Shown here: piece after piece, positions 16,808 through 26,652 of the stretch
How the letters are laid out: each line of letters starts with the position of its first letter
Position numbering within the stretch: the first letter of the stretch is position 1
Notes under the pieces: generated by a model
What the model saw: the letters and a program-made list of their open reading frames with translations, nothing else
Databases searched by the model: none
Told to the model about the DNA's origin: nothing
Made by a program: the position numbers and the translations under genes
Assembly (NCBI GenBank): GCA_003565295.1
Contig: PXCO01000040.1
Span: 34,099 to 98,098 of the forward strand
Direction of reading: 5' to 3'
DNA length: 64,000 nucleotides
From: Cyclobacteriaceae bacterium
GTDB taxonomy: Bacteria; Bacteroidota; Bacteroidia; Cytophagales; Cyclobacteriaceae

Positions 16808-18676
16808 ATGAAAAAATTGCCAATTTTGATCTTGTTGATTGCGTGCACATCTTTTTTGATTGCCAATGCCCAAGAAAGGGACGAGATTGACGAACAGTAT
16901 AAGTGGGATCTAACCCATCTTTATTCCAGTGATGAGGAGTGGACTTCTGCCAAAAACAAATTAAGGGAGGAAAGTAAAAAGCTGGATGAGTTAAAAGGGA
17001 GTTTAACTGCCTCGGCGGAGAAACTCGCAGATGCCCTGGAATTTTTATCGGATATCCGGAAGGGAATGAGCAGGCTGGGTGCCTATGCCAATATGAAATC
17101 CGACCAGGATACCCGTGTATCAAGGTATACTTCAATGAAACTCGAATTGCAGCAACTGGGCTCCGGTATAAGTGCGGCTGCCTCATTCATTGAACCTGAG
17201 ATATTGGAAGCAGATTCCGCCAATTTGATGGCATTTATCAAAGAGGAATCTAGGTTAGCACCCTTTGACAAGTACCTTTCTGATCTCTTGAGAAGAAGAC
17301 CACATAAGCGAAGCGAAGAGGTGGAAAAGGTAATTGCCCAGGCATCCCAAATGGCAGGCACGGCCTCTAATGTACGTTCGATATTTTCCAATGCGGACTT
17401 TCCCTATCCGGAGATTGAGATAGAGGGGAAGAAGGTCAAGCTCACACCGGCAAACTTCAGTCGGTACAGGGCCAGCGATGATAGGGAGATGAGGGAAAAG
17501 GTTTTTGATGCATTTTTTGGCAAGCTTCAGGAGTTTCAGAGAACCTTTGGGGCCAAACTTTATGGTAACCTTCAAAGTGATATTTTTTATGCCAATGTAA
17601 GAAATTATGAAAGTACCCTACATAGTGCCTTGGATGGTAACAATATTCCGGTAGAGGTTTATCACAACCTCATCGATAATGTGCATCTGAATCTACCCAC
17701 TTTTCACAGGTACCTGCAGTTGAGAAAAAGAATGATGAAGCTTGATCACCTTCACTATTTTGATCTTTATGCCCCATTGGTTGGAGATGTGGACCTGGAG
17801 TTTTCAGTAGAAGAAGGGAAGACTCATGTGCTAAACTCTCTTCTGCCTTTGGGAGAAGATTATGTGGAGGTGGTAAGAAGAGCCTTTGATGAGCGATGGA
17901 TAGACATGTACCCTAATGAGGGCAAAAGATCTGGGGCTTATTCCCAGGGAAGTGCCTATGACGTGCACCCCTATATTCTTATGAATTACAATGAAAAGTA
18001 CAATGACGTAAGCACCCTTACTCATGAATTGGGACATACCATGCACAGTTATTTCTCCAACAAGGCTCAACCGTTTCCGAAGGCAGGCTACTCCATATTT
18101 GTGGCCGAAGTGGCCAGCACGGTTAATGAAGCCTTGTTGAATGACTACTTTTTAAATGATATCAGTGATAAAAACGTGAGATTGGCCATTTTGGGAAATT
18201 ACCTGGAAACGGCAAAAGGCACTTTGTTCCGACAAACTCAATTTGCTGAATTTGAGTTGAAAATCCATGAAATGGTAGAGAATGGGGAGGCCCTCACAGG
18301 GGAGGATTTTGATCGCTTATATCTGGAAATCACTCGTAAATATTATGGACATGACGAAGGGGTATGTACTGTGGATGAAAATATAAAAGCCGAGTGGGCT
18401 TATATCCCTCATTTTTATTACACGTACTATGTGTATCAATATGCCACCTCTTTCACCGCTTCTCAGGCCATCGCGGAGAAATTGAAAAATGATGAGGGAG
18501 CAGTTGAACAATACAGGAAATTTTTATCTGCCGGAGGGTCTCAATATCCTGTGGAGCTATTGCACAAAGCAGGTGTGGACATGAGCAGTGCCGCCCCCTT
18601 TGACCTAACCATCGCCAGGATTAATGCAGTGATGGATGAAATGGAGGCGATATTAGATGAAATCGGGCATGACTAA
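16808..18676 (+). CDS. pepF: Secreted M3-family oligoendopeptidase F-like metallopeptidase
   Basis: A 622-residue zinc peptidase of family M3. The active-site motif HELGH is at residues 406-410 (THELGHTMHSYFSNKAQP), with the downstream glutamate ligand expected in FVAEVASTVNEALLNDYF. The N-terminal domain has the PepF-like pattern YKWDLTHLYSSDEEW and SRLGAYANMKSDQDTRVSRY. Unlike cytoplasmic PepF, it begins with a cleavable signal peptide (MKKLPILILLIACTSFLIANA), so it should act in the periplasm on short peptides. Length is typical. A bidirectional terminator lies between it and the convergent clpB. Confidence 0.92.
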   Translation: MKKLPILILLIACTSFLIANAQERDEIDEQYKWDLTHLYSSDEEWTSAKNKLREESKKLDELKGSLTASAEKLADALEFLSDIRKGMSRLGAYANMKSDQDTRVSRYTSMKLELQQLGSGISAAASFIEPEILEADSANLMAFIKEESRLAPFDKYLSDLLRRRPHKRSEEVEKVIAQASQMAGTASNVRSIFSNADFPYPEIEIEGKKVKLTPANFSRYRASDDREMREKVFDAFFGKLQEFQRTFGAKLYGNLQSDIFYANVRNYESTLHSALDGNNIPVEVYHNLIDNVHLNLPTFHRYLQLRKRMMKLDHLHYFDLYAPLVGDVDLEFSVEEGKTHVLNSLLPLGEDYVEVVRRAFDERWIDMYPNEGKRSGAYSQGSAYDVHPYILMNYNEKYNDVSTLTHELGHTMHSYFSNKAQPFPKAGYSIFVAEVASTVNEALLNDYFLNDISDKNVRLAILGNYLETAKGTLFRQTQFAEFELKIHEMVENGEALTGEDFDRLYLEITRKYYGHDEGVCTVDENIKAEWAYIPHFYYTYYVYQYATSFTASQAIAEKLKNDEGAVEQYRKFLSAGGSQYPVELLHKAGVDMSSAAPFDLTIARINAVMDEMEAILDEIGHD

Positions 18677-18890
18677 ATCGATCAAACGGAGTCTTTATCA
18701 TTTAGGGAAAAACTCAGAAAATGTAATCACAATTGGTTCCTTGATTTATTCGTTCGTAAAACATTATAATTAAAAATTGTTTAAAAAAACAATAAATTAT
18801 TGTGCTTAACAACAATTCGTAAATGGCAGGGATGCTGCTGAGCTAATGCCTATTCATAGCTGACAATCCGTCTTTAGGGTGACAGGAGCA

Positions 18891-18932
18891 AAAAAATACC
18901 CCTAAGGAGTTTTCGTCCTTAGGGGGCTTTTT
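18891..18932. terminator. Bidirectional intrinsic terminator between pepF and clpB
   Basis: A perfect 10-bp stem, CCCCTAAGGA (18899-18908) with TCCTTAGGGG (18916-18925), and a 7-base loop. An A run sits on the left and a T run on the right, so it can work for both convergent genes. It lies 13 bp past the clpB stop. Confidence 0.85.
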
Positions 18933-18937
18933 CCCAC

Positions 18938-21553
18938 TTAATTCACTTCTACTGTTTCCACATTTTTGAAATAGATCTGCTTATCTGCATCAAGATCCAC
19001 GAGCACTGCGCTATCATTTTTAATATACCCACTCAGTATTTGCTTGGAAAGTTCATTTAGAATGAGCCGTTGCATGGTACGCTTCAAAGGCCTTGCCCCA
19101 AACTGGGGGTCAAACCCCACCTCGGCCAAGTGGTTCAACACCTCGGCTGTGGCATCGATCTCAATCCCCCCTTCGTCCAACCTTTTCTGAATCTCCCTCC
19201 ATTGTATATCCACAATCTTTCTGATAATTGCCTTATTTAATGGCTCAAACATGATGATTTCATCTATCCGGTTCAGGAACTCAGGCCTTACCGATTTTTT
19301 AAGTAGGTCAAACACCTCCAATTTGGTGTTTTCCATCACCTCATCCTTGTTCCATTCTTCCATGGTGTCAAATCGCTCCTGAATAAGTAATGAACCAATG
19401 TTAGTTGTCATGATGATGATGGTGTTTTTAAAATTGGCCACCCTTCCTTTATTGTCGGTGAGCCTTCCATCGTCCAGCACCTGAAGCAGTATATTGAATA
19501 CATCCGGGTGGGCTTTCTCAATTTCATCCAATAGCACCACGGAATAGGGTTTTCTTCTGACGGCCTCGGTAAGTTGCCCACCTTCGTCGTATCCCACATA
19601 GCCTGGAGGAGCCCCCACAAGGCGGCTTACAGCATGTCTTTCTTGATATTCTGACATGTCAATCCTTACCATGGAGTTTTCGTCATTAAACAAGTACTCG
19701 GCAAGGGCTTTTGCAAGTTCAGTTTTCCCCACACCTGTGGTTCCCAAGAATATGAAGGATCCAATGGGACGTTTCGGGTCTTGCAGACCTGCCCTGCTTC
19801 TCCTTACCGCATCAGACAGCGCGGCTATGGCTTCCCTTTGGCCGGCCACCCTTTTGCCCAGTTCATCTTCAAGGTGCAATAGTTTATCCCGCTCACTTTG
19901 AATCATTTTGGAAACGGGTATGCCCGTCCACTTGGATACCACTGCGGCAATATCCTCCTGATCTACTTCTTCTTTGAGTAGGGGCGACCCTTCTTGCATC
20001 TCCTTCAGTTGGTTCTGAAAAGAGGCTAATTTTTTCTCACTTTCACCTATTTTCCCATACCTGATTTCGGCAACCTTTCCGAAATCTCCGGCTCTTTCTG
20101 CCTGTTCAGCTTCAATCTTAAATTTGTCAATGCTTTCCTTTTCCCTTTGGATCCCTTGGATTACCGCTTTTTCGCTTTCCCATTTGGCTTTTATAGCTTG
20201 ACGTTTTTCGGAAAGCTCAGCAATTTCCTTACTCAGAGTGGCCTCCTTATCCTTGTTTTTTTCCCTGCGGATGGCCTCTCTTTCAATTTCCAATTGCATG
20301 ATTCTTCGGTTGAGCTCGTCAAGTTCCTGGGGTAAGGAATCTATTTCCATCCTTAGTTTAGCGGCTGCCTCGTCCATGAGGTCAATGGCCTTATCCGGGA
20401 GGTACCGTTCCGTAATATACCTTTGGGATAGCTCCACCGCGGCTATTACAGCATCATCCTTTACCCTAACCCCGTGGTGGAGTTCGTATTTATCTTTAAT
20501 ACCCCTAAGGATACTTATGGCATCTGCTGCATCAGGTTCATCCACGATGACCTGCTGAAACCGGCGCTCCAGTGCTTTGTCTTTTTCAATGTATTTTTGA
20601 TACTCTTTTAGGGTAGTGGCCCCTATGGCATGTAGCTCACCTCTGGCCAGTGCCGGTTTGAGCAGGTTTGCGGCATCCATGGCACCTTCACCTCCGCCTC
20701 CAGCACCTATCAAGGTGTGGATTTCATCAATAAACAAGATAACCTCCCCATCACTATCGGTCACCTCCTTAATCACGGATTTGAGCCTTTCCTCAAATTC
20801 ACCCTTGTATTTTGCCCCTGCCACCAAGAGTCCCATATCCAGGGAGATGATGGTCTTGGATTTAAGGTTTTCGGGCACATCCCCACTTACTATTCGCTGG
20901 GCAAGCCCCTCCACGATAGCAGTCTTTCCTGTTCCCGGTTCACCCAGTAGTATGGGGTTGTTTTTGGTCCTTCTCGCCAAAATTTGCAATACCCTGCGTA
21001 TTTCTTCGTCGCGGCCAATTACCGGGTCTATTTTACCCTTTTTGGCCAGTTCATTCAGGTTTTTGGAATACCTTTCCAGAGACCTGTATTTGGATTCTGC
21101 GTTTTGATCGGTCACTTTATTTCCTTTTCTAAGTTCCTTGATTGCTTCAATTAGCGGTTTTTCCTTCACGCCTAGCTCCTTCAATAGTGCTGACGTAGGG
21201 TCGTTTCCAGCTAGTATTCCTAAAACTATGTGCTCAACGGCCACAAATTCATCTCCGAAAGTTTTCAGGTATTCCTTGGCTTTTTGGAGGGCCTGGTTGG
21301 TGGCATTGGAAAGATAGGGTTGCTGCCCTGACACTTTTGGAAGTTTCTCAATGATTTCATCCAGCCTTTGCAATAGCAATTTGGGGTTTACCCCCAACTT
21401 GTTCAGCAAAAAGCCTGTTCCGCCCGCTTCTTCCATCAAAATGCCCTTGAGCAAATGTGCCGGTTCTATCATTTGCTGATTGGCGGCGTTGCAAAGCTCC
21501 AGGGCCTTTTGGATGGACTCTTGTGATTTTATGGTAAACTGTTTGAAATCCAT
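18938..21553 (-). CDS. clpB: ATP-dependent chaperone ClpB (disaggregase)
   Basis: An 871-residue Hsp100 protein that pulls polypeptides from aggregates together with DnaK. The N domain begins [20 protein letters not shown]. The first AAA+ domain has Walker A GEPGTGKT (about residue 207) and Walker [17 protein letters not shown]; the coiled-coil middle domain spans about 400-525 ([20 protein letters not shown]). The second AAA+ domain has GTTGVGKT (about residue 607), [15 protein letters not shown] and the sensor-2 part [14 protein letters not shown]. Full length and without defects. It is alone on the minus strand; 188 bp separate it from the divergent lipoprotein gene. Confidence 0.98.
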   Translation of the reverse strand: MDFKQFTIKSQESIQKALELCNAANQQMIEPAHLLKGILMEEAGGTGFLLNKLGVNPKLLLQRLDEIIEKLPKVSGQQPYLSNATNQALQKAKEYLKTFGDEFVAVEHIVLGILAGNDPTSALLKELGVKEKPLIEAIKELRKGNKVTDQNAESKYRSLERYSKNLNELAKKGKIDPVIGRDEEIRRVLQILARRTKNNPILLGEPGTGKTAIVEGLAQRIVSGDVPENLKSKTIISLDMGLLVAGAKYKGEFEERLKSVIKEVTDSDGEVILFIDEIHTLIGAGGGGEGAMDAANLLKPALARGELHAIGATTLKEYQKYIEKDKALERRFQQVIVDEPDAADAISILRGIKDKYELHHGVRVKDDAVIAAVELSQRYITERYLPDKAIDLMDEAAAKLRMEIDSLPQELDELNRRIMQLEIEREAIRREKNKDKEATLSKEIAELSEKRQAIKAKWESEKAVIQGIQREKESIDKFKIEAEQAERAGDFGKVAEIRYGKIGESEKKLASFQNQLKEMQEGSPLLKEEVDQEDIAAVVSKWTGIPVSKMIQSERDKLLHLEDELGKRVAGQREAIAALSDAVRRSRAGLQDPKRPIGSFIFLGTTGVGKTELAKALAEYLFNDENSMVRIDMSEYQERHAVSRLVGAPPGYVGYDEGGQLTEAVRRKPYSVVLLDEIEKAHPDVFNILLQVLDDGRLTDNKGRVANFKNTIIIMTTNIGSLLIQERFDTMEEWNKDEVMENTKLEVFDLLKKSVRPEFLNRIDEIIMFEPLNKAIIRKIVDIQWREIQKRLDEGGIEIDATAEVLNHLAEVGFDPQFGARPLKRTMQRLILNELSKQILSGYIKNDSAVLVDLDADKQIYFKNVETVEVN

Positions 21554-21741
21554 CGGTTTGATAGTTTAAGTTTAAAAAGCTTCAACAAATACTTTTCCAA
21601 ACTCAAAAGGACTTAAAAACCTGAAATATTGTCCGAATTCGAACATGGTTTTGTTTGGTTTAAGACTTTATGACAGGAATTACTTGTGTTTTACTTTTTT
21701 GAAACTCCCAGTATGAATCTTAAGGTCTAGAACCAAAACTA

Positions 21742-22197
21742 ATGAAAAGTCGGCATACTTTATTCATCCCTTGCGTGGCGGCACTGTTATTCTTTTCCTG
21801 CCAATCTGATGACATTGCTGAGCTGCAACAAAATTTTCAAGGGCATTGGGAATTGACAAGAAAAATTAGCAGCTGGTATGGAGAAATGGATCCTAGCAAT
21901 ATTAGTACTTACCATTTCCGGACAGACGGGACCTTTCTCAAGACGGACCCTGGACTGGGGAGACAAGTATCAGGTGAATTTGTTCAAGTTCCAAAAAGTG
22001 AAAAGGATTGGGTATTGGAATTAATACTAAATTTTAACCCAGATTTAACTGAAGAAGACAAAGGCATATTTAGTGGAATTGTTATTGGTGAACCAGGGGT
22101 CGAAACACTTTACCTTATGAATGACGGTAATCTATGGAATTATGGGCCACCAAATATTGCAGATGGTAACGTTTATGTCTATGAAAGGAAACCATAA
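21742..22197 (+). CDS. Small lipocalin-like lipoprotein, unknown function
   Basis: A 151-residue protein with a lipoprotein signal (MKSRHTLFIPCVAALLFFSC, lipobox LFFSC). After cleavage it begins QSDDIAELQQNFQGHWELTR, and the later YHFRTDGTFLKTDPGLG is the opening pattern of lipocalin-like domains common in Bacteroidota (GxWxL... FxxDGTF). No ligand can be named. It is transcribed divergently from clpB. The hairpin after it favours the minus strand, so its own end signal is unclear. Confidence 0.65.
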   Translation: MKSRHTLFIPCVAALLFFSCQSDDIAELQQNFQGHWELTRKISSWYGEMDPSNISTYHFRTDGTFLKTDPGLGRQVSGEFVQVPKSEKDWVLELILNFNPDLTEEDKGIFSGIVIGEPGVETLYLMNDGNLWNYGPPNIADGNVYVYERKP

Positions 22198-22207
22198 GGT
22201 GATAAAA

Positions 22208-22250
22208 GCAAAAAAGATCAGCTTTAGGAAAAAATTTTGAAGCTGATCTT
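22208..22250 (-). terminator. Terminator for the hslV transcript
   Basis: A perfect 11-bp inverted repeat, AAGATCAGCTT (22214-22224) and AAGCTGATCTT (22240-22250), with a 15-base loop. On the minus strand it is followed by a T run (22210-22215 read in reverse), so it fits the end of the hslV mRNA; on the plus strand no T tract follows. Confidence 0.7.
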
Positions 22251-22262
22251 ATGCGATTACCT

Positions 22263-22361
22263 TTAGGATTTAGTGAGGATTGCGAGTATTTTTTCCTTGC
22301 CCTTAGTTAGCAAATTTTCTAGAGCACTTGAATCTTGAGGAGGTTGACCTTTTTTATCCAT
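22263..22361 (-). CDS. Possible 32-residue small protein overlapping the hslV stop
   Basis: The ATG at 22361 overlaps the hslV stop in the string ATGGATAA, the classic arrangement for translational coupling. The frame reads MDKKGQPPQDSSALENLLTK followed by GKEKILAILTKS and TAA: a charged start, then a 17-residue amphipathic helix. It ends 13 bp before the hslV terminator hairpin, so it would lie inside the same mRNA. I do not recognise a family. Random occurrence is possible because the frame is short, but overlap, composition and position agree. Confidence 0.45.
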   Translation of the reverse strand: MDKKGQPPQDSSALENLLTKGKEKILAILTKS

Positions 22362-22896
22362 CAATTTTTTCCACTACTATATTATGGTTGGTATAAATGC
22401 AAATATCTGCAGCAATACTAAGGCTTTCCTTAACAATTTCCTCTGCGGAAAGCTGTGGGGCATATTTTTTCATGGCTCTTGCGGCTGCTTGGGCATACAT
22501 GCTCCCGGAACCTATAGTGGCGATTTGATAGTCAGGTTCTATTACGTCTCCGGTTCCTGAAATGATGAGGATATCCGTGGCATCTGCCACGATCATCATG
22601 GCTTCCAGCTTGCTGAGCATACGATCAGTTCTCCACTCTTTGGCGAGTTCCACCGCCGCACGTTTCATATTGTTCCCGAAGGCTGCCAACTTCTCCTCGA
22701 ATTTCTCCAACAAGGTAAAGGCATCTGCTGTGGACCCTGCAAAACCTGTAAGAATTTTACCGCCTTGTAATTTTCTTATTTTGTTCACGCTACTTTTGGC
22801 AATGGTATTTCCCAGGGTGGCCTGCCCATCAGCCCCTATGGCTACCTGATCACCCTGTTTCACCGCAACCACGGTTGTTGCTTTAATTCTTTCCAT
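22354..22896 (-). CDS. hslV: ATP-dependent protease proteolytic subunit HslV
   Basis: A 180-residue N-terminal threonine protease that forms the two-ring core of HslUV. The N-terminus MERIKATTVVAV places the catalytic threonine at T7 after removal of a six-residue propeptide; the family sequence continues VAIGADGQATLGNTIAKSSV, GGKILTGFAGSTADAFTL and ATIGSGSMYAQAAARAM. The ATPase partner HslU is not adjacent, which is common in Bacteroidota. The gene has its own terminator and lies 93 bp after the end of the pdhC gene, with a terminator between them. Confidence 0.95.
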   Translation of the reverse strand: MERIKATTVVAVKQGDQVAIGADGQATLGNTIAKSSVNKIRKLQGGKILTGFAGSTADAFTLLEKFEEKLAAFGNNMKRAAVELAKEWRTDRMLSKLEAMMIVADATDILIISGTGDVIEPDYQIATIGSGSMYAQAAARAMKKYAPQLSAEEIVKESLSIAADICIYTNHNIVVEKIDG

Positions 22897-22937
22897 AATT
22901 GATTTTCACTTTTCTAGTCAATAACCGTACTAAACGC

Positions 22938-22964
22938 AAAAAGTCCTAGAAGATAGGACTTTTT
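22938..22964. terminator. Terminator between pdhC and hslV
   Basis: AAAAAGTCCTA (22938-22948) and TAGGACTTTTT (22954-22964) form a perfect 11-bp stem with a 5-base loop (GAAGA). The A/T ends give a T tract on either strand. It lies 25 bp after the pdhC stop and thus separates pdhC from hslV transcription. Confidence 0.8.
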
Positions 22965-22989
22965 GACATGTGTTCTTTGAGACGGAGGC

Positions 22990-24642
22990 TTATATCAACA
23001 GCCTTACCGGGTCTTCAAGAAGGTCTTTCAGTGTTTTAAGGAAGGCTGAACCTATGGCACCGTCCACCACTCTGTGGTCACAGGATAGCGTCACTTTCAT
23101 CACGTTTCCTACTTTCATTTCCCCGTTTTTCACGATCACTGTCTCCTTAATTCCCCCCACGGCCAATATGCAGGCATCAGGTGGATTGATGATTGCCGTG
23201 AATTCTTCTATGCCAAACATACCTAAGTTGGAAATGGTAAATGTATTACCTTCCCAGTCCTTGGGTTGAAGTTCCTTGTTTTTGGCCTTCCCTGCCAAGG
23301 TTTTTGCCTCCTCAGAAATTTGGGAAAGTGTCTTGTTGTCTGCAAATCGGATAACAGGCACTAGTAGGCCCTCTTCCACAGCCACGGCCATACCGATATG
23401 GATATGATCGTTGTACCGGATTTTGTCACCCAGCCAGGCTGAGTTTGCTTTAGGGTGCTGACGCAGGGCTGCGGCCACTGCCTTTATGACCATATCATTA
23501 AAGGAAATCTTGACCGGTGCAACTTCGTTCATGCTTTTTCTTGCTGCAATGGCCTTGTCCATGTTGATTTCCATGGTTAGGTAAAAGTGGGGTGCTGTGA
23601 ACTTGCTTTCGGCAAGTCGCTTAGCGATCACCTTCCTCATCTGAGAAACTTTTTCTTCTGTATAGGATTCCTGGCCTATTGCGGGTCCAGATGTGCTTGC
23701 AGCTGCTTGTACCGAGGAAGGATCGAAGTTTTCCACATCCCTTTTGATGATTCTGCCTCCTTCGCCGCTTCCTTCCACCAAGCTTATATCCACCCCCTTT
23801 TCTTCGGCGATTTTCTTGGCCAGTGGTGATGCCTTTATTCTACCATTGTCTGAACTGCTTTTGGTCTTTGTAGATTTCTTTTCAGAAGAGCCTGATGACT
23901 GTGAAGTGGCTTTTTCTTCTTCTTCTTTTTTAGGGGTAGATTCATCAGAGGACGCCTTGGAAGAGGATTGTTTCCCTTTTTGTTTGTGGGCTTTCAGTAA
24001 TTTTTCATAATCGGCTCCTTTTTCCCCGATTACCGCAATTACCCCGTCGACTTCTATGGAATCACCTTCCTCCACACCTATGTAAAGGAGAACCCCATCT
24101 TCATAGGATTCTAATTCCATCGTGGCTTTATCTGTTTCCACTTCTGCCATTATGTCTCCGGATTTCACCTCGTCGCCCACTTTCTTTTGCCAGGAGGCTA
24201 TAGTTCCTTCCTGCATGGTGTCACTCATCTTGGGCATGGTGACCAAGGTGGCAGCTACATCAGAGGTGTCTATTTCCTCCTCTTTTTCTGCTTTATCTTC
24301 ACTTTTCTTCTCTTCGGATTTTTTTGGCTCAGATGCAGGTTTTTCTTCCTTCTCACCTTTGCTCCCTCCCTTAATTTCTTTCAGGAGGTCGTCTATATTT
24401 TCGCCTTTTTCACCCAATATGGCAATGACCCCGTTCACCGGTACGGAATCCTTTTCTTCCACACCAATGTGAAGGAGTACTCCCTCATCATAGGATTCCA
24501 GTTCCATGGTAGCCTTATCGGTTTCCACCTCAGCTATTACATCCCCGGCTTTAACCTCATCACCTACTTTTTTTAACCATTGTGCGATCACCCCTTCCTC
24601 CATGGTGTCGCTCATTTTGGGCATTCGTATTATCTCGGCCAT
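22990..24642 (-). CDS. pdhC: Pyruvate dehydrogenase E2, dihydrolipoamide acetyltransferase
   Basis: A 550-residue E2 core enzyme with two lipoyl domains, lipoylated at K43 and K172 (both in ETDKATMELESY). Low-complexity linkers rich in K, E and S follow each one. The peripheral subunit-binding domain is near residues 275-310 (IKASPLAKKIAEEKGVDISL, VEGSGEGGRIIKRDV) and the catalytic domain ends with D522-H523-R-V-V-D527-G, holding the HxxxDG active site. It passes acetyl groups to CoA. Bacteroidota E2 genes often lie beside the E1 alpha gene; none is seen here. The ATG at 24642 precedes the lipoyl fold directly. Confidence 0.93.
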   Translation of the reverse strand: MAEIIRMPKMSDTMEEGVIAQWLKKVGDEVKAGDVIAEVETDKATMELESYDEGVLLHIGVEEKDSVPVNGVIAILGEKGENIDDLLKEIKGGSKGEKEEKPASEPKKSEEKKSEDKAEKEEEIDTSDVAATLVTMPKMSDTMQEGTIASWQKKVGDEVKSGDIMAEVETDKATMELESYEDGVLLYIGVEEGDSIEVDGVIAVIGEKGADYEKLLKAHKQKGKQSSSKASSDESTPKKEEEEKATSQSSGSSEKKSTKTKSSSDNGRIKASPLAKKIAEEKGVDISLVEGSGEGGRIIKRDVENFDPSSVQAAASTSGPAIGQESYTEEKVSQMRKVIAKRLAESKFTAPHFYLTMEINMDKAIAARKSMNEVAPVKISFNDMVIKAVAAALRQHPKANSAWLGDKIRYNDHIHIGMAVAVEEGLLVPVIRFADNKTLSQISEEAKTLAGKAKNKELQPKDWEGNTFTISNLGMFGIEEFTAIINPPDACILAVGGIKETVIVKNGEMKVGNVMKVTLSCDHRVVDGAIGSAFLKTLKDLLEDPVRLLI

Positions 24643-24763
24643 AAGTTATTTCTTTCGCATTCTTAAATTCGCAATCCAAAAATAGTTCATTAATATCTTT
24701 ATTCAAATTTAACATTGGTATTTTCACCGTGAGTTTAACCAAGAGCCCGTTCAAAAAATAAAA

Positions 24764-25723
24764 ATGCCCATCGTAAAAAATCGAAATTATGTACCTCCCC
24801 GGTGGATGTATAATGGTCACCTCCAAACGATTGTTCCGGCCATTTTCAGGAAATCCCCTGTCTTACCATTTGAAAGAGAAAGGATTAATACCTCAGACCG
24901 GGATTTTCTCGACCTGGATTGGTTAAAGCAAGGCAGTGAGAAACTGCTTATCATCAGCCATGGCTTGGAAGGTAACAGCCGAAGGCCCTATATGCAGGGA
25001 ATGGCACGTGTTTTTTTTGAAAGAGGCTGGGATGTGCTTGCATGGAATTTCAGAGGCTGTAGTGGGGAATTGAACAGGCAGCCTTATTTTTATCATTCAG
25101 GGGCCACGCATGACCTGGCCGCGGTGATGGCTCATGCCGCTCCCCGTTATGCGTCCATTTCATTCGTGGGGTTCAGTTTGGGAGGGAATCTCACATTGAA
25201 ATACCTTGGAGAAGCGCATCCATTTAAGGATATCCTGCATAGAGCGGTCGGTATTTCAGTACCGCTAAATTTGGGGGATTCCTGTGATAAGATTTCAATG
25301 CCCGAAAACAGGATGTATGCCCGAAGGTTTTTAAGGTCGCTGAAATTCAAGATACTGGCAAAGTCAAAGTTCTTTCCTGATCAGATAAACTTGGGGCCTT
25401 TGTCTGCTATACAAGATATCAGGACCTTCGACCATGTATATACGGGACCTATGCATGGTTTTGACAGTGCAGAAGATTATTACGCAAAATGCTCTTCCAT
25501 ACATTTCTTGGAGCAGATAAATCAAGAAGTATTGATCATTAACGCCAGGAACGATCCCTTTCTGAGTGAATCATGTTTTCCAGAGCAGCTAGGGGAAAGG
25601 CTTAAAAATGTATATATGGAATTTCCGGAGCATGGTGGGCATGTGGGTTTTAGAATGGGCGGATGGAAAGGTGTGTACTGGTCAGAATTCAGGGCATTTG
25701 AATTTATCGAAGGGTATAGGTAA
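24764..25723 (+). CDS. YheT/ABHD1-3-type alpha/beta hydrolase
   Basis: A 319-residue alpha/beta hydrolase of the YheT type. It begins with the family pattern PPRWMYNGHLQTIVPAIFRK. The nucleophile elbow is GFSLGGN (about residues 138-144), the acid is expected in INARNDPFLSE, and the histidine in FPEHGGHVGF. The oxyanion region is SHGLEGNSRRPYMQG. No signal peptide is present, so it should be cytoplasmic. Substrate unknown, perhaps an ester or lipid. It is divergent from pdhC with a 120-bp gap; the SRAP gene follows 33 bp downstream. Confidence 0.87.
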   Translation: MPIVKNRNYVPPRWMYNGHLQTIVPAIFRKSPVLPFERERINTSDRDFLDLDWLKQGSEKLLIISHGLEGNSRRPYMQGMARVFFERGWDVLAWNFRGCSGELNRQPYFYHSGATHDLAAVMAHAAPRYASISFVGFSLGGNLTLKYLGEAHPFKDILHRAVGISVPLNLGDSCDKISMPENRMYARRFLRSLKFKILAKSKFFPDQINLGPLSAIQDIRTFDHVYTGPMHGFDSAEDYYAKCSSIHFLEQINQEVLIINARNDPFLSESCFPEQLGERLKNVYMEFPEHGGHVGFRMGGWKGVYWSEFRAFEFIEGYR

Positions 25724-25756
25724 CTTACGGAATAATAATTTGGTAACTTACTATTT

Positions 25757-26455
25757 ATGTGTGGAAGATATTCACTAGCCAAGAACAAGTTGGAGCTTGA
25801 AGCCCGCTTTGAGGCAGAGATGCTTGATGATTTCAAGCCCAGGTATAACATTGCCCCCACCCAATTGGTGCCTGTGTTGACCTCAGAAAGCCCCAGGGGA
25901 TTTTCACATTTTTATTGGGGTATCACGCCACAATTTGCCAAAAATAAGCCGGTTTCGCAGAAATTAATCAATGCCAGGTCTGAGACAGTTGCCGAAAAGG
26001 CATCCTTCCGCAATGCTTTTCAACAAAACCGTTGCCTGGTGCCAGCAGATGGGTTCTATGAATGGAAAAAAGTGGGGAAAAAAATGAAAATCCCCCATAG
26101 GTTTACGATGTTGGATGAAAAGCTGTTTTCGTTTGCGGGCATTTGGGAAGAATATGAAACCCCGGAAGGGGAAATGGCGCACACTTTTCTTATTCTTACA
26201 ACCTCACCCAACACCCTTGTGGCAGATGTACATGACCGGATGCCTGTGATTTTGAATCCCGAGCAGGAAAGTGTTTGGCTGGACAAGCGTAGCAGCGAGA
26301 AAGTTTTGTTGGGAATGCTGACGCCCTTTCCTGAGGAGGAAATGCTTTCCTACACGGTCTCTCCTTTGGTGAATCAGGTGGCCAATGACACCCCATATGT
26401 GTTAAGGAAGACGATGCCAATGGATCAATTTGGGAATTATACGTTATTTGGATAG
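25757..26455 (+). CDS. SRAP/YedK-family abasic-site crosslinking protein
   Basis: A 232-residue SOS response-associated peptidase domain protein (HMCES/YedK). All known functional residues are present: C2, exposed as the N-terminus after Met removal (MCGRYS), N72 (INARSET), E102 (DGFYEWKK) and H159 (HDRMPVIL). In characterised members Cys2 forms a thiazolidine bond with abasic sites in single-stranded DNA and shields them. The start is fixed by the need for Cys at position 2. The stop is closely followed by the repeat region. Confidence 0.93.
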   Translation: MCGRYSLAKNKLELEARFEAEMLDDFKPRYNIAPTQLVPVLTSESPRGFSHFYWGITPQFAKNKPVSQKLINARSETVAEKASFRNAFQQNRCLVPADGFYEWKKVGKKMKIPHRFTMLDEKLFSFAGIWEEYETPEGEMAHTFLILTTSPNTLVADVHDRMPVILNPEQESVWLDKRSSEKVLLGMLTPFPEEEMLSYTVSPLVNQVANDTPYVLRKTMPMDQFGNYTLFG

Positions 26456-26459
26456 GCTG

Positions 26460-26652
26460 CTTGCCTGACTGCAGTGAGGCCTGACCAATGAAAGACAATT
26501 ATAAACCTATGAAATCGAGCCTGTCCTGACGGCAGTCAGGACATGACGAGCACGTCACACACTGGGATGATTATAGACTGCGAGATTCCACCCCGACCTG
26601 CGGTACGGGGCAAGTTATGACCGCTGAAAAGACAATTATAAACATATGAAAT
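26460..26652 (+). repeat. ATG-ending interspersed repeat, one partial and one full unit
   Basis: Two tandem ends of the same unit are present: GACAATTATAAACCTATGAA (ATG at 26509) and GACAATTATAAACATATGAA (ATG at 26646), 137 bp apart. The full unit contains in order GTCCTGAC/GTCAGGAC (26523-26542), TGACG/CGTCA (26544-26557), GTCACACACTGGGATGATTA, GAGATTCCAC, the CCCCG/CGGGG palindrome (26591-26610) and ATGACCGCTGAAAAGACAAT. A further palindrome, CCTGACTGCAGTGAGG, lies at 26464-26479. The last ATG is the start codon of the MBL-fold gene. Same orientation as the copies at 63.9 kb. Confidence 0.8.

Noticed and set aside
20616..21107. 163-codon plus-strand frame inside clpB
   Set aside because: It is opposite to the highly conserved first AAA+ domain of clpB and shows no family pattern.
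24122..24576. Ser/Phe-rich plus-strand frames opposite pdhC
   Set aside because: They mirror the Lys/Glu-rich linkers of the E2 protein; composition explains them.
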